Origin: Nigrospora sphaerica
Taxonomy: Eukaryota; Ascomycota; Sordariomycetes; Amphisphaeriales; Apiosporaceae
DNA: 64,000 bases
Reading direction: 5' to 3'
Assembly: GCA_018287875.1 (NCBI GenBank)
Contig: JAGVVL010000018.1
Location: forward strand, 124,001 to 188,000
Shown: piece by piece, positions 11,440 through 22,711 of the stretch
How positions within the stretch are numbered: position 1 is the stretch's first letter
Layout: every line of letters starts with the position of its first letter
Translations under genes and position numbers: made by a program
Notes under the pieces: generated by a model
The model's database searches: none
What the model was told of the DNA's origin: nothing
Seen by the model: only the letters and a program-made list of their open reading frames with translations

Positions 11440-12310
11440 GAAGAGCGTGAAGCGATTCGAAACGGAGCATAGTATACTCTCGCAATTAACGAAGCTATCT
11501 ACTTAATGCCTGCGTCCCCTAATACGATGCTAACTCTCGTTCTCGGTATTGTTAAGTAAGTGCACGCCTTCTTCCTGAAGCAATCAGTTTAGGGTGGTGG
11601 GAAGAAGGATAAGAATTCGAAGCCTTTGAAATCGCTTTATCTTAACGTAAGTCGTTTGCCCGTTGCGGTTCCGCTGGAAGGTTGCTGATACGTGGAACAT
11701 GTTAATCAGATCCTGAATAGCTTGACCATCACGACTATGCCTTTAACGGAGTATCGGTATATGCTGTGGGTGTTTGAGCGCAGTGTTTTCGTATCCAACT
11801 CGAACGCGGCTATCGTGACAATCCTCAATAAGGTGAAGACCGGTCGGAAACTCCCGCCTCTCTTTATTGAAGCCCTGAACGGTGGTCTGTTCGGTAACAC
11901 GCTGTAGAAGATGATAGGTCGTAAGGAAATCCCGGTCGCAGTGCTTGTATAGGCGGTTGGTGAGCAGAACCCTTTCCCTTGCTCTCACTGCGAGCAGCTG
12001 CTGCGCGGCTCGGACTCCGAGAACTATCGAGGTATGCTTCCGTTCTTCGGTTATATCTCTTATACTCCGTACTATCGCGCTTACGGTAATTGCCTTATAG
12101 TAGGCCGGAATACTTAATACAAATAGGTAGTCTATTAGGACATGCTAAAGATAGTTTAAGAGAAGAACACAGTCCCTTTATGTCTCCAGGTAAGGGACGC
12201 GGAAAGTAGTATTGCCTTTAATGGCAAGGCACTTATGGCCTTAGCTAAGGACAACTTCAATATTGGTGCTTCTTAATAAAGGAAAGAAATAGTTCTAATA
12301 AACATAGATC
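11440..12310 (+). pseudogene. DUF3716-like zinc-binding protein remnant
   Basis: Seen: one plus-strand frame runs through 11440-12310 with TAG/TAA breaks. Its clearest part (11692-11904) is open. It is followed by NPFPCSHCEQ and, about 40 codons later, YRAYGNC and GRNT. Known: fungal DUF3716 proteins carry a short Cys-rich module (C-x2-C ... C-x-N-C) at their C terminus, often in large families. The second cysteine pair here has one Cys changed to Tyr (TGC to TAC-type change), consistent with RIP. Inferred: dead copy of such a gene. The assignment rests on spacing alone. Confidence 0.4.
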
Positions 12311-12779
12311 CTCTTAATCAGGCTTTTTAAAGGCTTATTTCATAATGTTTATATTTATCCGTTATTGTGGCCGACTTTATATCGAGGTATATACAGGTTT
12401 CAATTTAAGAGAGATAGTAAGGAAAATGATTTTTAAGTCCTAATAGCGTGGTTCATTATAAATGATAACAAGAAAGCTATGGAAAGTTTTGATCAGGCCT
12501 TAACAAGGCTGGAAAGAGATAGAGTAACGTTACTTAAGAGATAACTTCTCCTTGTGGAACAGTGACTAGGTTATAATATAAGGGGAAAAACAAAGAAAAG
12601 ATGTGTTAAGTGGTATAGCAGTGCTCATGTCCCTGGCTAGGGCAGGTCAGGGTACTTTATGTAGCCCTCTCGGGTTCCGACTGGAATGGGTATCTTAATC
12701 TCCCTTCTCACCACTCGTGGTTAGGGAATCTCCGGCTCTTCGATCTAAATGTTATATCGGGAGGGTTTTGATAGTCTTT
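12311..12779. other. No recognisable feature
   Basis: AT-rich sequence between the DUF3716-like remnant and the integrase remnant. A short direct repeat (GATCAGGCTT/ GATCAGGCCT contexts near 12318 and 12493) is present. No coding frame was recognised. Confidence 0.35.
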
Positions 12780-13712
12780 CTCGCTTTCTTAAGCGGGCAT
12801 TATGCTAATCAGGCTGCGTCCATGGTGCCAATAGGTCTTTATAGCTCCAGCTGTCCTTGCTGGTGTTGATTAGCTCCCAGGTTCTATTGGGGTCCTTAAT
12901 AAATACTTTTAGTCTGTCGCTATAGAAGACACCTCGGATAGGTACTTTAGTGACGTTTATTAACTTGAATCGATTATTAAGCAGGATCTTATCCACTCGA
13001 TAGGGTCCTATTTAGCGATACTGAAGCTTCCTATTATTAGATATGTCGATGTGTCGGACGTAGTCGTATGCCAGGACCAGGTGGTCTTTTATAATTGGTG
13101 TTAGTCGTATCCGGTGTTCGCTTCTTTAATTAACACCTTACGCTCGTCGTCTATATTATGCTACAATTACACGGCATATAGTTTTGATATCCGACGGTCT
13201 ATTCTTAAGTATACGAACTCTGCGCTTAAGCAGCTCTTCCTGGCTTATATCGTGGTCCCAATTGAGAATACGCTACGTTAGCGTGCTGAGCTCGAAGGGT
13301 AACAGAGGCTCTCTACTGTAAAGGAGTCAGTATAAGGACATGCCGAAGTACTAGATAACAGTTCGATCAGCCCAGATAGCCAATGGAAGGAGTGATACCT
13401 AGTTCTTGCCACTGCCGTTAGTCATCTTTATAAGGCTCTTCGCAATACTCTTATGCCTAGTCTCGATTAGGCCTTGTGTCTTCGAGCTATATACAGGTTC
13501 AAGCGAAATCTTATACCCTAACTCTTTAGTAGCGGCGACGACTTTGCCTTTATTCTCTAAACCTCCGTTTACCTTAAGGTGTAGGAAGCAGCTATACTGG
13601 TACACAATGCGTGTCTTAATGAATCGGACGATAGATACGGAGTTAACCTTCTTTAAGGCTATGGCTTCTAAGTAGCTAAATACCTTGCACCTTGCTTCCA
13701 TAGTGGCAGTGT
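12780..13712 (-). pseudogene. Ty3/gypsy integrase C-terminal remnant
   Basis: Seen: one minus-strand frame (13701 to 12780). The upstream part has GGLENKGKVV, YSSKTQGLIETRHKSI and a Lys-rich tail, matching the second Asp/Asn and the Glu region of an integrase core (family pattern GGPENKG ... YHPQxNGLIERGHKPI). Then come DISNNRKLQYR, IGPYRVDKILL and FYSDRLKVF, the C-terminal DNA-binding region after the core. Known: this C-terminal style belongs to a Ty3/gypsy group in ascomycetes that lacks a chromodomain. No reverse transcriptase portion lies upstream; the frame stops abruptly where the GC-rich block starts. Several in-frame stops; inactive. Confidence 0.7.
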
Positions 13713-14393
13713 ATCTTTATCTCTGCCGGCGAGCCGGCCATGTCTTGCCGCAGGCCTTCGGTAGGGGGTACCACCACGCCGGCATAGTACCCCGTAAGGC
13801 CTCGACTAACCTGCCCTGATCCACCATATGTTCGTCTCCGGAGCGGTGCGCTATCACCCCGAAGGGCGACACGGGCGGCCAGCCGTAGCTACTATCGCCT
13901 TAACGACTCCGTTCCTGTGTTCTTAACAACTTCCATTACTCCGTACGCACGTCCACTTAGGTATTCGTTCGATGCCCTCGCGGCTGTTAGCTGCAAGCCG
14001 TCTCAGAGCTCGGCAGGGCCGAGGGTGTCCTGTCGTCGCTTTGAGAACCGAGTCGACGTCGGATGGTTTTTCTACCCAAATCCCTCTATAAAGACGAGGG
14101 CCTTCGCTGCGCGCTTAATTTGTCGTCGATCCGGCGTCGCGCGGTGTCGATGTTCGAGGCTGCTTGCTGCGTTTGGCGGGGGCGAAAAATTTTCGGTCGT
14201 GCGACGCCCGAAAATCCCGCATCACAGACCGTATCAGCACAACTCCGGAGCAGCGACACGGCGACACAGCAATGGCGCCTCGCTGCACTTTCGTGCAGAA
14301 TGCGTCTCTACATCGGCTCTCCCTTAGTCAATTGACCTAGGGAGATTTCCAGCCGGCGCCGCGAGGAGGCTGTAGAGTCCGACTTCGCCAGCC
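13713..14393. other. GC-rich block of unknown origin
   Basis: Base composition rises sharply compared with the AT-rich neighbours on both sides. Plus-strand frames of 136 and 90 codons are open at 13917-14335 but resemble nothing recognised. An inverted pair ATTTTCGG/CCGAAAAT occurs near 14190-14215. It truncates the integrase remnant at its left and the 5' LTR of element A at its right, so it may be part of another insertion. Confidence 0.4.
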
Positions 14394-14425
14394 CACGTAG
14401 TACTTAGGTATAGCGCTTCGTTACA
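14394..14425 (+). repeat. 5' LTR remnant of element A
   Basis: The last 32 bp of the LTR (AGTACTTAGGTATAGCGCTTCGTTACA) survive, matching the 3' LTR end at 29000-29031. The rest is replaced by the GC-rich block. The primer-binding region TTTTAATCACTTATAC follows directly and matches the position in element D. Confidence 0.75.
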
Positions 14426-14486
14426 TTTTAATCACTTATACTTAGGTCAGTCACTGTCAACTACTTGGACACTAACTCTCGACGTA

Positions 14487-16650
14487 ATGGCACCTCAAAC
14501 CCTAACCACACCTGCACCTGCCACGGGTTAGCGAGCCCTAGCGACTCCTCAACCGACTGCACAGCTTGCAGCTGCCGATGCCTCTTAAGAGCTGTACAAT
14601 ATAATTAACGCTCTTCGACAGAGTGTCGCGACCCTCTAACACGACAATATGCAGCTCCAGTAGTAGATCGCCGCTAAAAATGGGGACCAAGGAAAGCATA
14701 AGTACCCCGTCCTACGCCTTATAACGGCAGGGATAGGAACGTCCAGATATTCCTTATATAGGCCAAGGCCTACTTAAAGTACTACTCTAACAGCTTCCTT
14801 AACGACTCTAACAAGGTTATATACATCGCCGGATACCTCTAAGGCGACGCCCTCGTATAGTTTGAACCCATAATAAGAGACTATCTGACTAATAAAGAGA
14901 AGCTTTAAGAAAATAAGACTAAGGCAATTTTCGGAAGTTACGAGACGTTCGAAGCTAAGCTTAAGGGCACCTTTAGGAGCCTAGACGAAGTCCGCATAGC
15001 CGAACAACAGCTTATAAAGCACAAGTAGAAGAGATCCGCTACTACGTATATAGCCGGATTCCGACAAATCATCTCCAAGTTAGACTAGGACAATGATGCC
15101 TATATTACCCAGTTCTACCACGGTCTTAAGGAAGAAATCAAGGACGAGGTCGCTAGAATGGATCGCCCTAGCGAGCTCTCTAAGTACATCGAGCTTGTTA
15201 TACGCATTGATAACAGACTCTACAAGAGAAAGATTGAGCATAAGGGATAACAACCTATCCACAAACCTATAGTTGCTAACTCCAAAAAGAAGCGACAGGC
15301 AAATTAACCTTTCCGATGTAACAACGAAGGATAGAGGAATAAGACCTCCTATGGCAATTATTCGGGACTAATAGACCTTAACGTAACCCACCACGATAAG
15401 CCCAAATTCCAAGGCAAGTGCTATAACTGTGGGAAGGAAGGACACCCTGCACACCTATATAAGGAACTAAAGAAGCCCCGACAGTAGTAACAAGTCCTTA
15501 AACAACGCGTTAACGTCCTCCGATATAGCGACACCACGGTACTAGATAGAGTAGGAAAGGAAGTCACAAGTACCCCCAGTGTGCCCTACAACGAACTCAG
15601 TTATACGGCATATTATAACGACGACTATAACACCCACTGGTCAGCTAAGGATAGCACCGGATAGTACCCTTAACAGCCACGATGGATACGTACTCTCGCG
15701 ATGGTACTACAATAAGACATCCACAAGGAACGGTTCTTAGATAAAGAAAGCAGCGACGATAAAGAGGAACTCCGACGATAGGTCGAGTTCCCTAAACCTT
15801 ACGAAATGAACAAGTACTTCGATAAGACACTTAATAAGTAAGCCAAGTTCCACCGAAGTATAGAAGGCGACGGCTGGATCTTATTTAAAGGAGTATTCCT
15901 CGATTAGAACTACCCGGCGGAAAGACTTATCGACGCTGCCCGAAATAACGGCTAAATACAACGAAGACCGAGATTCGGTGATAACGAAAGAGTTCACCCT
16001 TATACGGAACGCCATAGAGAGCTAGCATAGATCTTTTATATTTACGATGCCTATTTACACCACCTAGGAGAAAAACTCCGAAACCACGTATTTCCCCAAC
16101 GAGTCCCTAAATAAGCGGTCTATTACCTGTACACTTTAGAAGAAATCGATAAGACCGTTGTTAAACTCACGGAACAAAGTGGGTTTATATTACTTAAGGC
16201 ACCTCTCGAGTATCTACAAGCCTATATAAATAGAGAACTCGAATAGCACTAGTGCGCAATATACTAATGCCGCATCCATGGACCTAAAAAGGCCGAAGTA
16301 TAGATAAAGTTAAAGGTCCTTTACAAATAGAAAGTTTGCGAATAACGAAAAGCACAGCTAGTCGTGCCCCTAGGAGGATATAAGGCAAAGGAACCTATTA
16401 AAGTTCCGACGCTATATAACCCTACTCCTCACAAAGAGGAAGGAGCCTTGTTAACTAAAACGTCGACGCTAGAGATTATCGATCTAATAGAACATATATC
16501 GTTATCCGACAACGACCTAACCCCAAGAGAATACACGAGACACCTAAGATATTAAGGCGCTTAGACAGATAAGGAAACCGCGAGGTAAGCTAAAGCTACT
16601 TACCAGTAACAAGCTAAGAAGTCGGGAAAAGACTAACGTTAGCTATAAAG
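14487..16650 (+). pseudogene. Element A gag
   Basis: Begins MAPQTLTTPAPATG at 14487. A one-base deletion relative to element D near 14720 changes frame, after which the frame is coherent to about 16650. Retrotransposon gag core (FYHGLKEEIKDEVARMDRPS near 15120), then the knuckle CYNCGKEGHPAHLYK at 15419, where the last Cys is Tyr. Then an acidic linker ending in PLGGYKAKEPIKVPTLYNP (16367). Many TAG/TAA stops. Gag would form the virus-like particle and bind the RNA. Confidence 0.8.
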
Positions 16651-17335
16651 GGACTACACCTAGCTTAGCAGAACTATAAGTCCCTATATACGATAGGTAA
16701 TAAAGGAAGACACCACTACAATAAATATAAACCGCTAATACTACTAGTACAGGTTATAGGACACAAAGTGCCTGCATTAATCGATAGCGGAGTTTAAGGA
16801 AACTATTTTTCTCCACGAATCGTTAATAAACTCCAGATACTATAGAGGATAAAAGACGCCCTTTACCGACTTAACGCGGCAAATAGAGAGCCTTTTGCGT
16901 ATAACCACAGAGAAGTATTAAGGAAGACTGCGCCCCTTTTAATACACTTACCTAAGAAAACAGAAACTTTTATATACGATATCGCCGATATATTAAGTTA
17001 CGATATAATTTTAAGGATACCCTAGTTATAAGAGAGCAATCTTAAAGTTAATTAAATAACTGGCTAAGTTTAGTGGGATACATTAAGAAGAGACTTAGCC
17101 TTTAAGAAGCGTCGCCGAAGAAGACCTTTAAGTAAGTCTATAACCTTTCGAGCCTACCTAAGGATATAGGAGGATAAGAAAGTCAAGTCAAAACTAAAAC
17201 CTAAAGTATTAGAATAGTACCGGGAGTTCGACGACCTGTTTAATAGAAAACTACCTATAGGATTACTATAGTATAATAGATAGGATCATAAGATACATTT
17301 AAAAGAAGGCCACGAGCCTTAATTTATATTAATAT

Positions 17336-17658
17336 TAGAACAGACAAACACTAGGTGTAGTGCCTGGTGGAAAGACGCGGTCGTGAGGTCGATCCCTGAT
17401 AATGTGATAGACATGCCCTCGATTTAGGACGTGCAAGTCCTTGATCAAGGGTATGTCTATCACCCAAGTAAAAGTGAGGTCCAACTGGGACAATAACTGG
17501 GACAAAACGGTTGCGAGTGATGGTCTCAAAAGATAAAAGGAAGTGAACATGTCTTGTTGTTGTCTTATCTCTACGGTGGAAGCTGGACGGCTACTTATAG
17601 GTGCAAGTCCTTGATCAGACCCCTGGCATTGGGTGCTTACGTACCCTAGCCCCGTCTC
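17336..17658. mobile_element. 323-bp non-autonomous insertion with AATAT target duplication
   Basis: It interrupts element A's pol between codons that are contiguous in element D (near 38720-38745). AATAT is present at 17331-17335 and 17659-17663. It begins TAGAACAGACAAAC and ends CCCCGTCTC; no coding capacity. A related sequence starts at 7628. It could be a solo LTR of an unknown family or a short non-autonomous element; ends do not show perfect TG..CA. Confidence 0.65.
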
Positions 17659-18139
17659 AATATACTGACTCACTCCCAAGTATAAGAAAGTACTTAAAGA
17701 ATACCTTAAGGAGAACCTTATAAAAGGCAACATCAAACCTTCGATATCGCTAGCTAGATATCTTATACTCTTCGTTTTAAAGAAGGCTAGCAAGGATAGC
17801 AAGAAAAAGTGGCAACTATATATCGATTATAGGAAGCTTAACGAAATAACAGTTAAGAACTGCTACCCACTACTGTTAATCAGCGACCTATAAGATAAAC
17901 TAAGTAAGGCTAAAATCTTCACAGCCCTTAACCTACCTAATGGATATAACCTTATATATATTAAGGAAGGCGAAAAATAGAAAACAGTATTCCGAATTAA
18001 GTACGGACATTTCAAATACCTAGTAATACCTTTTGGCCTCACTAATACGCCAGCTAGCTTCCAGAATATAATAAATTATGTCTTACGCAACTTTATCGAT
18101 AAGTTCGTTATTGTTTACCTCGATGATATCCTTATCTAC

Positions 18140-18469
18140 TGTGAGGGGCTGAGCCTTGAAGCACTATCGAAGGGGCCAAATGCTGTTTATTTTCTAGATG
18201 GGAAAGAGAGAAGAGAACCGTCTTCAGGAGGCCGGGCGCAGCGTCTCGTTAAATCTTGCGAGACTGGACCGGAACGTTCGGATAGGAACGTTCGGACCGG
18301 AACGTTCGGATCGGAACGTTCGGATCGCTGCTCAGCTCCCCCCTCCTAGGTCTTGACCACTAGCCTGGCGTTCGAATGGAGAGACCTACTCGGAGCCTCA
18401 TATGAGGGGTTCGTGAGACGCTCAGGCCAGGTGCGCCTGAGCCTATCTCCCAGGTCCCAACCTGTAACA
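18140..18469 (+). repeat. Solo LTR, family C copy 1 (330 bp)
   Basis: Starts TGTGAGGGGCTGAG, ends CAACCTGTAACA, with TCTAC on both sides (18135-18139, 18470-18474). It contains four GAACGTTC palindromes at exact 14-bp spacing (18272, 18286, 18300, 18314). No internal element sequence is nearby, so the internal part was lost by LTR-LTR recombination. Confidence 0.92.
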
Positions 18470-18517
18470 TCTACTTAGAAAATCTCGAGCAACACCAAGA
18501 GCACGTCAGGCTAATGC

Positions 18518-18806
18518 TGTCAAGGCGCGGGCAGGCAGGCAGGCAATGGAGTCGATTCAGGTTCTATGCTACAGGTCCAGGTTCCTATTCTGTTCGGTAC
18601 AGGTCAGGCTAGCAGACAGGACGTAGCTTGAAGAGCTACAACTAAAGTCTTCTCGGTCGCAGACTTCTTATCTAAATCCCCAACGGAGGTCCGTACCGAG
18701 CGGTCTTGACAGAACTCCATCGCGGGACGACTAATCCGTAGCTAGTTTAGGATGTCTCAGGGGCTTCCCTGTGCCGGTAGGGCCTGTCACGGTCCACCCC
18801 GTGACA
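18518..18806 (-). repeat. 3' LTR of element B (289 bp)
   Basis: TGTCAAGGCGCGGG...CACCCCGTGACA in plus orientation. The end contains an inverted repeat TGTCACGG/CCGTGACA. Adjacent at 18807-18820 is GTACTCCCCTCC, whose complement is a purine-rich tract fitting the polypurine primer. Confidence 0.93.
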
Positions 18807-18860
18807 GTACTCCCCTCCTTAAGGCGGAGTTCCATCGACGCGGTTCTGAAGGGCGGACGG

Positions 18861-20776
18861 CTAAGCCTTCCGTAGGTTAATAGGTCTCGGTTTCTCTGGG
18901 TATCTCCGGTGGAAGTTTGCCACTACCTCGCTGGCGTTAGCGACGTATTCCGCAGGCTCCTCGGTTAGTTGGTCGTATCCAGCCCACTTCACGGTGTATT
19001 TTAAACGGGAGCCTCGGCCTCCGCCTCGGTTGTCCAGACGGGAATCCAGGATGTCTTCGACTTCGAACTCTTCGACGCCGTCGACCTCTATAGGCGGGGG
19101 CGGTGGTTGTACTTGACCGGGGGCAGGATCGTCAGGATCAGGACGGAGTAGGCTAACATGGAATACCGGGTGGTTTCTCATAGACGGGGGCAGGTTTAAT
19201 TGATAAGCGTACGGGCTCACGACCTTCGTAATGGTGAAGGGTCCGAGTTGCTTCCAGTCGAGTTTCTTCTGAGGGCGTTTCGTCCGTATATTTCGGGCGT
19301 CAAGCCAGACTTTCTGGCCTACTTGGTATCGGCGGGCGGGGCGTCTTTTACGGTTGGCGTATTCCTCGTGGCGGGCTTGCGCTAAACAGATCTCCGACTT
19401 TAACATCTCGTGGACTTCCTGAATCTTCTGGGCGACGCGCTCAGCGTCTAGGGCTGCAGGGGTACGGTCGGGGTCCAGTGGTTCAAACCCGATTCTCGGG
19501 TGGAATCCGTAGTTCGCGAAGAACGGTGTGGTCTTAATGCTCTCATTCAGGGCATTGTTTAACGCGAATTCAGCTAAGGGGAGCCAGCGGCTCCAATCGT
19601 CTTGTAAGTACGACACTTGGGCGCGGAGGTACTGTTCTAGGAACGAGTTCGCTCGTTCGGTCTGGCCATCGGTCTCGGGGTGAAAGGCAGTCGACAGCAG
19701 GCTTTGAATACCTAGTCGGTGGGTTAGGTGTCCCCAGAATCGTCCCACAAATTGGGGACCTCGGTCGGAGATTACGGTTCTCGGTAGGCCGTGTAGTTTC
19801 CAGACGTTATTCAGGTATAGGCGCGCGACCTCGTCGGCGCCACAGGTGTCTCGGCAGGCGATGAAGTGTTTCATCTTCGTTAAGCGGCAGACCACGACTA
19901 AGATAGCGTCGTAGCCGTCACTCTTCGGTAGGTGTACGACGAAGTCCATCGAAATGTCCTGCCATGCTCGTTCGGGTACGGGCAGCGGGCGGAGCACCCT
20001 TGCTTAGCTTCGCGGGAAGAAGTGGTCCGGCGGCAGGTGTGACAGTTGTTAGTCCATTGCTCCACGAAGGCGTACATCCGCGGCCAGTAGTAGTCTCGGG
20101 ACAGGGTCTCGTACGTGCGGGCTCTCTTTAGGTGTCCAGCCACGGCAGTGTCGTGGTACGAGCGAGTCAGTTCAGCGCGGAGTTCGGGTAAGTCAGGGAC
20201 ATAAAGGCGGTCGCGGTAGTATAGCATACCAGCTCGTTCCTCGCACTCGGCAAGGGAGATTAAGGGGTGGCGGGGGTTTCCGGTGCGCAGTGCCTTTAAG
20301 ATGGAGTGAACGGTCTCGTCCGACTCGTATCCTCGGGTCATGAGGTTCTGAATAGCTGGCGGCAGTAATGGGGCGTGGCGTTCTTGTCGTAGAGATGGTA
20401 TAATAACAGGCTGGGGGTCTAGGTCGACGGCGCTTAGTTCTAGGGGACGGCTAGGAGCGGATTGCGATCTAGTTACGGCGTTGGCTCGGGTCGGGATTTC
20501 CTCGAAGCGGACTGATTTCCTTTGCGGTTCGAAGTTCTCTTTCTTTAGGACGACTCTACTTTGGTGTAGCAGTCGTTCATCCCCCTCTTTAGGTAGGTCC
20601 TCTGACCTCCTGGTCAGGGCGTCGGGTTTTATTCCTTGCTTCCCGGGTCGGTACACGATCTTAAAGTTAAATCGAGATAAGAATTCAGACCATCTTGCTT
20701 GTCGGCGGTTTAGCAACTTTGTCGTTGTGAAGTATTCCAGGTTCCGGTGGTCGGTGATGACCTTAATCGGCGACAA
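18861..20776 (-). pseudogene. Element B RNase H end, integrase and chromodomain
   Basis: Two overlapping open frames (20776-19898 and 19997-18861) that would join after one missing base in the G-run near 20010. Seen: RNase H end [10 protein letters not shown]; integrase zinc finger H-x-H...CHTC near 20150-20020; core [25 protein letters not shown] and [12 protein letters not shown] (Asp, Asp, Glu); C-terminal module ending [13 protein letters not shown]; then a chromodomain EDILDSR ... [18 protein letters not shown] (about residues 310-372 of the second frame). All catalytic residues are present. Known: chromodomain integrases bind methylated histone H3K9. Functional only if the frame break is an error. 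Confidence 0.9.
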
Positions 20777-22102
20777 CGCGCCTTCCAGTTCAGGACGCCA
20801 TTCTTCGAAGCAACGAATGATGGCTAGAAGTTCCTTATCGTAAATCTCGTAGTTACACTCTGTCGAAGAGTGCTTTTTGAGAAGAAGGCAACTGGGCGTA
20901 GAATTCCGTCGTCTCCGTACTGTGACAGCACACCAGCAGAGACATAGTCAGAGGCATCGGTCTCTAAAATCACTTCTTTCTCCCAGTCGAAGGGAGCCAG
21001 GATCGGGGCCGATGTGAACGCGTTCTTTAGCGCAACGAATGCATTCTCACATTCTTCTGTCCAAGCGAATTCAACCCCTTTCCTTGTGAGGTTGACTAGC
21101 GGGGCGACAATCTTCGAAAAGTCCCGAATGAACCGGCGGTAGAAGTTCCCAAAGCCGATAAACGCTTGTACGTCGGTTAAGCAGGACGGAGTGGCCCAGT
21201 TCTTGACTGTCTCAATCTTAGCGGGGTCCATGCGTAGGCCATCGCGGCCAACAATCATCCCTAGGAATGTGGTCTCAGTTTTAAAGAATTCGCACTTCGA
21301 CATTTTCGCGAATAAGCCGGCCTCTCTTAATGCTTGAAGCACCTTCCGTAGGTGTTCGACGTGTTCCTCGCGGGTCCGGCTGTAAATTAGGATGTCGTCT
21401 AGGTACGCAGTGCAGCAGATGTCTAGGTGGTGTCGTAAGGTATCGTTAATAAACCTTTGAAATGTGGCAGGGGCTCCAGTTAGTCCGAAAGGCATAACTA
21501 ATGACTCGAATAAGCCAAAACGGGTGCGGAATGCGGTCAGGTATTCTTGTCCCTCTTTAACCCTGATCTCGTTGAATGCCGCAATGATGTCGACCTTAGA
21601 GAAATACTTCATTCCCTTTAGGTTATTCAGGGTCTCCTTAACTAGGGGCAGCGGGTAACGGTCCTTAATAGTGATGTTGTTTAGGGCGCGGTAGTCGACA
21701 CAGAAACGGAGGCCTCCTCCAGGCTTCTTAACGAACAGGACGGGGGACGCGGCAGGGGACGAGCTCGGTCGTACGAAACCCTTCCGAAGGTTCTCTTGCA
21801 GCCACTCTTTTAATGCGGCTAGTTCATTGCGGGACATGGCGTATAAGGGGCCGAAGGGGGCGTCTTCCTTCTATCAGTTTGATCTCGTGGTCGTGAGTTC
21901 TATGCGGTGGTAACCTCTCCGCTTCTTTAAGCGAGAAGACGTCCTCAAAATCTCTCAGTTCAGGCGGCAGTTGTTTAGATAGGGTAAGTTCGGGGGCCTC
22001 TGATAGGCGTTCTTCGATCTTTTCGACGGTGACGGGGAACGCAGCGTATCCTCTTCTTAGGTACGCTGGACAGGCGCGGGGGAAACCTGGGCAATGTCCC
22101 AA
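20700..22102 (-). pseudogene. Element B reverse transcriptase and RNase H
   Basis: The frame 22102-21824 passes by a one-base shift into 21837-20824, then by a missing A in the run near 20878 into the RNase H frame that continues at 20776. Seen: RT motifs [31 protein letters not shown] and the catalytic YLDDILIYS; connection [12 protein letters not shown]; RNase H ETDASDY (first Asp). The order and lengths are those of Ty3 chromoviruses. Active-site residues are intact. Confidence 0.9.
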
Positions 22103-22711
22103 CGGGATAAGGCCTCGGGGCGGTTCGGCAGGTTCTCAGGACGGGCTCGGGCTGGAACGTCATGCAGGGCGGTGACCTTCATAGGTCTCTCCGGTGTGTT
22201 GCAGTTTTGGCGACAGAACTCGCTGTCGAACATGAACGTGTGGCTCGCGAACCCTATACGAGGATCGTGCATCTTAAGCCAAGGGATTCCGAGGACAACA
22301 GGAAAGTAAGCTAGCTGGGTTACGAAGAAGCGTAGTCGTTTCTCGTAATGGTCGTTTATCCGCATTGAGCACTCAACGAAGTGAGTGACCTTCCCGCTTT
22401 CGCTAGGGCGGCCATCGATCACTTCGATCTCAAATGACCTTCTCAGGGGTCTCATAGGCAGCTCATGGGCTTCGGCCCAACTACGGTCGATGAACGCTTT
22501 CGCAGCGGCTCCAGAATCAGTCAGGGCGTAAGTCGGCAGGGTGTAGTCATCGGTGGCCAGGGTGACAGGTAAAACCATAAGTTTTCCACGCATATCTTCC
22601 TCTTCGCGGATAGATAGGCCGTGGACGGAACGGGCAGATATCGGTAAGGGCAGCGGAGTCGGGGCGCTGGGCTCGGGAGCCTGTAAGCGACTTAATACAG
22701 GCTCACTCCGT
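22057..22711 (-). pseudogene. Element B aspartic protease
   Basis: Open frame from about 22690 to 22057; its annotated ATG is at 22593. Seen: YALTDSGAAAKAFID (retropepsin DSGA) and, about 80 residues on, VVLGIPWLKMHDP, the flap-distal hydrophobic-Gly pair. Known: it cleaves Gag and Pol. Upstream it is separated from gag by frame changes in a proline-rich linker (22712-22860). Confidence 0.88.

Noticed and set aside
18272..18321. Evenly spaced repeats as a CRISPR-like array
   Set aside because: The units are 14 bp with 6-bp gaps inside a fungal LTR; no spacers of normal length exist.
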